Of a stretch of 64,000 bases of DNA, positions 36,101-45,100 are shown in pieces. The DNA comes from Tribonema minus. Lineage: Eukaryota; Sar; Xanthophyceae; Tribonematales; Tribonemataceae. A program made the translations under genes and the position numbers. The notes beneath the pieces are model-generated. The model saw nothing but the letters and a program-made list of their open reading frames with translations, was not told the DNA's origin and ran no database searches. Location: assembly GCA_017506865.1 (NCBI GenBank), contig JAFCMP010000131.1, forward strand, positions 62,001 to 126,000, written 5' to 3'. Position 1 is the first letter of the stretch. Each line of letters starts with the position of its first letter.

Positions 36101-39100
36101 GGAGGGTACATTGAAGTTTCAGGTGTCGAGTACCAGGCACACAATGTCCAGTTCGGGCAGACCATTTGAGTATCCGCCACCTCCAGTTGAATGGGGACCA
36201 GTCATAGAATGGGTACCTCTTGCAAGCCCCCGGGGGAAGCCGGCAGCGTGCCAAATCACGCCTCGTGGTGACAGGCCAACGAGGATTAGGAACAGCTGCA
36301 GTAGAGGCGATAGCTAGGCGAGCTCCAGATGAACTTTGCGGTGTTCGTCCGGTAGGGTTTGGGTTAGGGTTAGGGGCTTCAGGCGCCCACCGTCAGTGTC
36401 AATAACCCCCCCCCCCCTATGTCGCCTTTGAATATGTAACGGGGCCCATCGTTAGTGTTGCTACACCCCTCCCCCCATGTTGCCCTCCAAAATGTCAAGG
36501 GGCCCATTGTTAGTGCTGGTACGCCCCCCCATGCTGCCCTTCCATAGTATGAATACCCCCCCCCCCACGTCACCCTTCGACGTGTACATACGCAGGGCCG
36601 GTCTGGCCGCTCTCGCCGAGCAGGGCAGCCGCATGGGCAAGCTGCACAAGGCGAGCCTGGCGCCGGGCGGCAGCCTCTTCAGCGCGCGCCCGCCGTCAGC
36701 GTCGTCCAATGGCGGCGGCGGCGGCGGCGGCGCGGCGGCAGCAGCGGCGGCCGCTGCCGCCAATGGCGGAGCGGAGGGTGCTGCGGGTGGCGGGAAGGTG
36801 GCGTTGGACGATAATGAAGGTGCGCTGTGTGCTGCGTGCGGAGCGCCGTGCGCTGTGAGTGACGCTCCTCTCAGTGACTATACAGCGCTCCGTGTGCTTG
36901 TTGTGCATGTACTTTGAGCCACTTTGAAGTGAACATTCGTATACGCCACGGGCATGTCGATGTGCATGCGCGTAGGCATGCACACTACACAACTCAGCCT
37001 ACCGACATCCCAGGAGATGCTTACCTTCGCGGTACTATGGTTGAGTACTTGCGCGCGCAGACGCTCCGACGACGCACGAGCTGGCTAACTAGCACTTGCG
37101 ATTGCACGCGCTAGGTATGCACACTACACAACGTTTTTTCCTTAAAATGTGCTTGGAGAGCCCCGCATGCACCCCCCTTGAGTCCTCACCTTCTCATCAC
37201 TTGAATCGCTTGAATCGAGTACATTTGTAATTAGTGAAATTGTGCGCTGCATGCGACGGCGCACGAGCTGGCTCACCAGCTTCGTGCCGACTCTTGCTGA
37301 AGCAGAATTTTATGATGCATCTGCTGCTCCTTTACCCTGGAGTATTCGCCAAGAACTCCTCATATTTTTAATTCAGTACTTCTGATATTGGTGAAATCAT
37401 GCACTGCGTGCGCAGACGCTCCGACGGCGCGCGAGCTGGCCAACCAGCACTTGCGATCGTACCAGCGCGCATTCACATTACACCACTCAGTTCTACCTAC
37501 ATGTGCGTCAGGAGAACCCTGCACGCACCCCCCTCGACAGGTCAACCTCCCATCACTATGATCATTTCCGAGGTACTTGAGCGTTGTTGTGGTGCAATCG
37601 CGCGCTCGTATGCAGACGCTCCGACGGCGCGCGAGCTGGCCAACCAGCGCCGCGCCATGCTCATGCAGCTGTTTGCCGACACGGGCACGAGCAAGATCCC
37701 CGCGGTGCTGCGGCACATTGCCACAGTGCTCGACGACGAGCTCAGCGGCAAGGTATGTAGTACTTGAAGTTTGTAAATTTGAAGTGTGCAGCATATTTAG
37801 ACTACTCTCAGTGATGTCTGAACTCTGAGTGAGATGCGGTGTACACAGATATCATGACCCCATGGAGTAAAGGCGCATTGCCACCGTGCTCGACGACGAG
37901 CTCAGCGGCAAGGTATGTATGTGTGCAGTACTTCAAGTATGACAAACCTTGTACGCGCGCAGTACTTCAAGTATGAAAACCTGGACATGTGCAGCATGTC
38001 TAGACTGTTGTTTGTTAGTGCTTTGCTGAGTGAGTATGAAACTGAGGTGTGCGCGCACTGGCACGGTGCTCGACGACGGGCTTAGCGGCAGGGTATGTAT
38101 GTGCAGTACTTGAAGTTTGCCAATCTGAAGTGTGCAGTGCTTGGACTGTTTTTGAGTGCTTTGCCCAGTGAGTATGAAACTGAGGTGTGACCCTTGCGGA
38201 GGGTGGGCACATTGCCATTGTGCTCGATGACGAGCTCAGCGGTAACGTTGTGCGCAGTATCTCGAGTCTGCAGAATTGAGTATGCATGTGATCTTCATGT
38301 ACCTGTTAAGCTTGTGGTATTCAAATAGAAGCATGACTCTAGTGGAGTGTAAACACATGTACAGCGTACTTGAAGTGCGCGCAGTGCTTGATCTACGCAC
38401 ACACATGGCTGCACAGCGATTTCCTGGGAGGGCGGAAGTTGAAGTGCATACTGAGCACACCAAAAAAACAAAAACTTGTCCATCCTGCGCTCAAACCACG
38501 CGACCGCATGCCCACTCGCTCCGCTCCGCGCCCCGGCCTCAGATTCTGACGTTTGTTTTCGTCCAGCGCCACCACACTTGAAGTTCATGCCGAACTTCAC
38601 ACCCTATGCTTTCGCGCCCCCGCTCGCCCCGCCCCCGTGCCTCCGTGCCTCAGACGCTGATTTTCGCCCACCACAAGAACGTCCTGGACGCCGTGGAGAA
38701 GTTCATCACCAATGTTGATGTTTGTTTCGCCCATCACTACACTTGAAGTTGATGCTGCCAGTTGAAGTTATTCTTGCCCCCCCCGCTGCGTTCCCCCCAT
38801 GCGATCGTCCCCCCGCTCGCCCCGCCCCCGCGCCCCAGACACTGATATTTGCCCACCACAAGAACGTCCTCGATGCCGTGGAGAAGTTCATCACCAATGT
38901 TGATGTTTGTTTCGCCCATCACTACACTTGAAGTTTATGCTGCCAGTTGAAGTTTTCTGGTCCTCCCCGCTACGGTCCCCCCATGCAATAACCCCCCCGC
39001 TCGCCCCGCCCCCGCGCTTCAGACGCTGATTTTCGCCCACCACAAGAATGTCCTGGACGCCGTGGAGAAGTTCATCACCAAGAAGGGCAGGAAGGTCGGC

Positions 39101-42100
39101 TTCATACGCATCGACGGCCGCACGAAGCCCAAGGTGAGCTTTGTGCGCGTTGTCGCGCCGCCACGAAGTTGACGCATTGCGCGCTGCTTCGCTGAATCTG
39201 CACTGTCCCCCTGACAGCCGCACGAAGCCCACGGTGAGCTTTGCGCGCGTTGTCGTGCCACCATCAAGTTGGCTCATGCGCACTGCTGCGCTGAATCTGC
39301 TTCGTTCCCGGAAGTGGTTTTCGTTTTCAAGCAAGCTCCACTGTGGCGCGCATATCCGCATGATGCATGAAGCGGTGAAGCGGTGGTGGGAAAGGGGGCG
39401 GGTGGAGGGTGGTAGGATACCCCGCCATAGGATGGCTGAATATTCCGCCATAGCTGCGTGTACTGCACCAAAACCGCGAGCCGCTTGCGAAGCGCATGCT
39501 CACCGCCAAGTTGCCGCGCCACCGCGCCCTAGTGCGTCGTCCATCCGTTGCTCGTCGCGTGCGCCGCGCGTCCCATGAGCTTGTGCGGGCAGCGCTCGTA
39601 CATTCGGCAGCATGTGCGAAGTCGCCCTATCGCACGTATCGGCACGCCGCGACAGCCGCCGCCGCCACCGCTCTCTGCCTCCGCTGCGCGTAGTCAGCCC
39701 TGACCATGACCCCAACGCTGATCTGATCACGCACGCGCATGCCACCACCGCGCCACAACCCTCCAAACCCCAGCCCTACTCGCGCGTGCGCGCGCGCGCC
39801 CGCAGGAGCGCCAGGAGCTCGTGGCGCCCTCTCATGCGCCTCGGCACGCCGCCGCTGCCGCCGTCGCCGCCTCTCACTGCCGCCGCTGCGCGCAGCTAGC
39901 TCTGATCCGATATCGCGCGCGCATGCCACAAGCGCGCTACAACCCTTAAACCCTAGCCCTACTTGCGCGCGCGCGTCCACCACAGAAAGATCGGAGCTCG
40001 TGGCGCCCTCTCACGCACCTCGGCACGCCACCGCCGCGGCCGCTGCCGCCGCCGCCGCCTCTCACTGCCGCCGCAGCGCGCAGTCAGTGACCCTAACGCT
40101 GGTTGGGCGCGCGCAGGCCACAGGGGCACCACGACCCTGTAAACCATAACCCTACTTGCACGTGCGCAATCGCTTGCCGCAGGAGCGACAGGAGCTCCAC
40201 GGTGGTGGCATGCGCGCGCGCCACAACGCTCAAACCCTAACCCTACTTGCACGCGCGCGCGCAATCGCCTGCCGCAGGAGCGCCAGGAGCCGCCGCCGCT
40301 CGCCGCCGCCGCTGCGCGCTGGCCCCGCCCTGTTGGCGTACGCACGTGACACAAGTGTTAATTCAACAACTTTTAAACCCTAGCCCTACTTGCGCGCGAG
40401 CCGCAGGAGCGTCAGGAGCTCGTGGAGAAGTTCCAGTCGGACCCACAGGTACGCCTCGCGCTGCTGGGACTCACGGCGGCGGGCATTGGCATCACGCTCA
40501 CGGCCGCGAGCCGCGTCGTCTTTGCGGAGCTGTACTGGACGCCCGCGCAGCTGCTGCAGGCGGAGGACCGCTGCCACCGCATCGGCCAGGCGTCCGTCGT
40601 CACCATCCAATATTTGGTGCGTATCGCACGATTTCGCTAGTGGTGATGCACTGCGCGTCACGCGAGCTTGTGTAGGGCGTGTGCGCCGAGTGTGCGCTGC
40701 AACGGTCTGTCACTTTTAACTACGATGGCGGGTGGTGAGCGCTGCTGCAGGTGCAGGACCGCTGCCACCGCATCGGCCAGGCCTCCGTCGTCACCATCCA
40801 ATATTTGGTGCGTATTGCACGATTGCGATAGTGGTAAGGCGCTGCGCGTCACGCGAGCGTGTTAGGGCGTGTAGGCACATCGTGAGCGCTGCTGGTGCAG
40901 GCTGAGAACCGCTGCCACTGCCGCATCGGCCAGCGGCCAGGCGTCTGTCGTCACCATACAGTACCTGGTGCGTGCGTGCGCTCTTTGCCAATGGCGGTGA
41001 CGTGCTGTGCGTTGCGTGAGCGTGTGAGGGCGTGTAGGCACATGGTGAGCGCTGCTGCTGCTGCGTGGTGCTGCTTGAATGCTTGTCATCGTCAACTGCA
41101 ACTGGCCTTTGAACGCGGCGTTGCAGCACCACGTGGGCGCGCGTGCGCCGCCGCCTGCGCCGCAAGTGGTGTCGGCTCTTCGTCATAGTCACCTCTAACA
41201 GTAACTTGAACTTGCTCAGAGAACTTCAAACCTGCAAAAACTGATGTGCGCATGCGCTCCATGCAGGTGGCGCGGGACAGCCTGGACGACTGCCTGTGGG
41301 GCCTCATCAAGCAGAAGATAGCGCTGCTCGGCGAGATGGTGCGTGGCATGCTGCGTATATTGTTGCATTGTAGAGAACTGCTGTTCACTAGCCTGTTGAT
41401 CAACACCGACACAGAGGTAGACATCGAGGTGATCAATGCGACAGAAGACCGATGGCAGTGCTGTGCTGCTGGAAGTGATTGCGTTGCGGTCTGTGTAGCG
41501 GCAAGTGTAACTGCCGTAACCGTCAAGCGTGCAAATTAGCATGTCACTGCCATATGCTCCAACATACATCAGATGCAAGTCTTCATAGTCCAGGAGTCTA
41601 GAGCCAGTGGTCAAGTATAATGCGCCTTCTGCGTCATCAGTCGACACGTCAGTGTGCGCGGAGCGCGTCGCCGCACGCAGGCTGGGACGTTCACCGCACT
41701 AATGAGGCCGCCACTGAAATCTCATGCAACGAGCCACATGCTACAAGTCGCCGCCATCATCGAGTCACTGCGCGGACACGGGGCATCGGTACCTACAAAC
41801 ACCAACGACACGCAGGCGACGCCAGTCTGTGGACGCCATCTTCTTGTCTCGTCTTCGTGTGCAACGGCCATCGTCACACTGCAAGAGCGCCCCAGTTGCT
41901 GCCGGCGCGTGCTCACAGGGCACACAAGCTATGCGCAGCCTGAGCGCTGCCGCACATTTTCTGGCCGCCGCCCCGACGCACGGTACCCTGAGAGGGCAGC
42001 ACAGCAGGCATACCACTGTGCTCATCTTGTTAGAAGCAGGAAAGGATTCAACAGAACTTGAAAATACTGGAGGTAGGGGGTTTGAGAACAGTGTAGATAT

Positions 42101-45100
42101 GCTAGATTCTATGAATTTATGAGATTTCACATTATTCAATGCTTTACAAATATCAAAAGCTAATGCACGCGCAGCGTCACAGAAACTCAACGCCACTGTA
42201 TTGACCGCGCCATGCAGCATTGGGATCCCCGCCGATATCTAAACGTGACAACAAGTGGGATGTGTGTCGTCTGCCAAACTGGCAGGTGCCGCCCAAGTAC
42301 CGTTCTGTGCAACTACCAATCCAATTGTGATACCTATACTTCAGCCAGTGTTGGCATCATACTGACAACATAAAAACAATCACGAAAACGCCAGCAATGT
42401 CATTTCACATGCGCGCGGCTCACGGGGCTAAGTGGGCCGTTTGCACACGAACCCAATGCAGGTCGAGGGACAGGAGGGCAATGTGATGGCGGCGGAGAGC
42501 CTGACGGCGGAGGAACTGGCGCGGCGCGGCACTGCGCGAGCAGAAGAGATCAAGCAGGCCGCCGCACAGGTGATGCACATGTACCTCGGTATATTCACAT
42601 GAGAGAAGTAAAAGTTGACAAAAGTAGTTTGTGACATACATGGTACATTTGTGGGGAGGTGCCTCTGGTCATGTCATTCATGAGTGACCTTCAGCAGAAA
42701 CGCTTTGTCACAAGACGGTACCGTACACTCCGTATTACGCATGACCATCATATCTGTGGAATGTTCTCGCGCCCCAACCAAGTGTGCACCAGAAGTTCAG
42801 CGTACTTCTGAGGTAATTGAGTGTGAAGTACGTGTGCGCGGCGTGGCACGGCCCTTGCAGAGGAGGTCAAGCAAGCTGCTGCACTAGCGATGTGAACGAC
42901 TGTACGCGTGTTTTTGAGCAGAGAATTTGGCATACTACTTCGAGGTATCATATGTTTCCTCGACGTCACGGCACTGTCGGCCGCTGTCGAGCTGGTGCCC
43001 ATCAGCTTGATCAAGTTGAGTGCATCTCAGCATGCAACCGACAGGACGCCCACCCCCCACTCTCTAACACCATACCCCCTTAACCCCCCCCACACACTAG
43101 CCCAAATTGTGCATGGACCTGCTGCTGCGCTGCAGTTTTGTTAGTGAGCTGCTCGCTCTAATCCTACCGCCCCACCTTCACCCCAAAAGCCAAACTACAG
43201 ATCTAATAAATGCCAACCTCGCTGTCATCAACGCAGACCTTGCTGTCACCAACAGGTCTCGGCTCTTTGCCGCATGCTCAGTGCTGCCCTCCAACCCCCC
43301 CCCCTCGACTCCCTGGACACGCCGCCCGTGTCTGCACAGGCGGCGGACCAGAGGGCTAGAGTTTCCTCCACCTTAACCCCATACCATACAGCCACCACGC
43401 CCAGAAGCCTAGCACGGCGCCGACCTTGCTTTAAATAACGTAACCCTAGCCCTAAATAACAGCGCTCAGTCCCTGTCGCAGGCTCAGTGCCCCCCCCCCC
43501 CCTCCCACTCTCCAAATACGCCGCTTTGTTCTCAAACAGGCCGCCGAGCAGGAGGAGCAGGAGCGCGCGGAGGCGGCAGAGGCCGCGGCGGACCTCAACC
43601 ACCGCGTCAAGGGCGTGTGGGAGGAGCTGCAGGCGTCCGTCTTTGCGGTACGCGCACGCGCACGCCTGCCGCATGAACTTGAATATGAAGTATCAGGAAA
43701 TGTACCCTCCGTGTTGAACCTGTACTATACTGCACATGGACAGAATCTTGCGTGCCCTGCCCATATTGAACCTGGGCTGTACTGCACGTGTACAGCAGTG
43801 AACTGCGGGGTGCTGCAGCGGGCATGCTCTGCCTGATTCAGGAGCGTAACAGTACTGCAATGGTGCTGGATCATGCAGTGGTGGTCGAACAGGGGAGAAA
43901 CTCCCAGAAGGGAGAAACCTGTGTAGGTATGCATGCGCATGCAAGTAGGACACGTAGGTGTTCATAATCCGTCAGGCTGCGATGGCGCTCTGACCCGAAC
44001 CCTCACTGTGCGCGACCGCGGGCGCAGGACTCGCGCAACCTCGCTGATTTGTCATCTGCTGCGAGGCGGCAAGGCTCGCAAGGCGACAGATGACCACGCC
44101 TTATGCGGCGGCCTCCAATGCGATTGATTGCGATGGCGCTCTGACACAAACTCGTACTCTACGCGACCGCCGTGCAGGACTCGCGGAACCTCGCAATAGA
44201 GGACATGCGCCAGGAGCTCAAGGTGGAGGGCGCGTCCGTACCGGAGATGGACCTCGACGAGTGGGGTGAGTGAATCTGCAGCGCTCAGCGACGTGATTGC
44301 TGGCATTCGCGGTCTATGTGTGAACGTGTAGACGGGCGTGTTGTACGAGAGGCGGGGACAATGACTGCCATGCTGCGGCCTCCGAGCGCTTTTGCAGTGG
44401 CGCTGCTCACAGGTGCTTGCAGAGTGCTAGCGCCTCGCGGGCCATAAATGGTAGACGCGTGTCAGATGTCAGACAAGGGGCGGCGGAGATGATCGCCGCG
44501 CCGCATCTGATCGCCATAGCGGCGCCTTTGCTCACTGAAGCTCGCGGCTGGCATTTATGTAGCACATCTAGCAGTTGTGGCAGTTTGACCGGTGCTTTGG
44601 CCTGCAGCGGCGTCGCTGCGCCGCTGGCTCATCAGCGGCAGTGCACATGGAGTAAGCTGCAAAGTGCACATGGCCATCGAGAATCATGTTTGTGAAGCCC
44701 TCCTCATTGGTGTCGGCGGCCAAGTTTGCCGCTGTCACACTCTTCAGGAGTTAACTGCTGTGAGCGCGCACCGACGGTGTGCACCACGCGCATTCTGTAC
44801 AGGAAGAGCCGCGCACCTTCTTGGCGCTGCACACGCAGGCTAGGCAACGCAGGGCAGGAGCACATCATGCCAGGAAATGCAGCGCGAAAGCGCGCGCCAT
44901 GCGGCGTGCGGACCGCGTTGTCATCGCAGCCCGCGCATGCATGCATGTCAACAACAACAGTGCAGCGCCGTGCCGTGTGCGGATCGCGTCGTCATTGCAG
45001 CGTGCGCACGGCATGCGCGTAACCGCCCTCTCGCAGCACCATGCAGGCCCGCCGCGTGATACCCATGTTGTCACGTGTTCAGCCCATCCCGCAGCGCATA

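Noticed and set aside
37045-38250. Extra alternative full exons 14 within the arrays
   Set aside because: The copies hold only one edge of the exon each; none has both an acceptor and a donor around complete coding sequence.
24925-41000. Introner elements (repeated intron insertions) as explanation of the intron repeats
   Set aside because: Introners share sequence between introns. Here each array is homologous only to its own exon edge and local intron.
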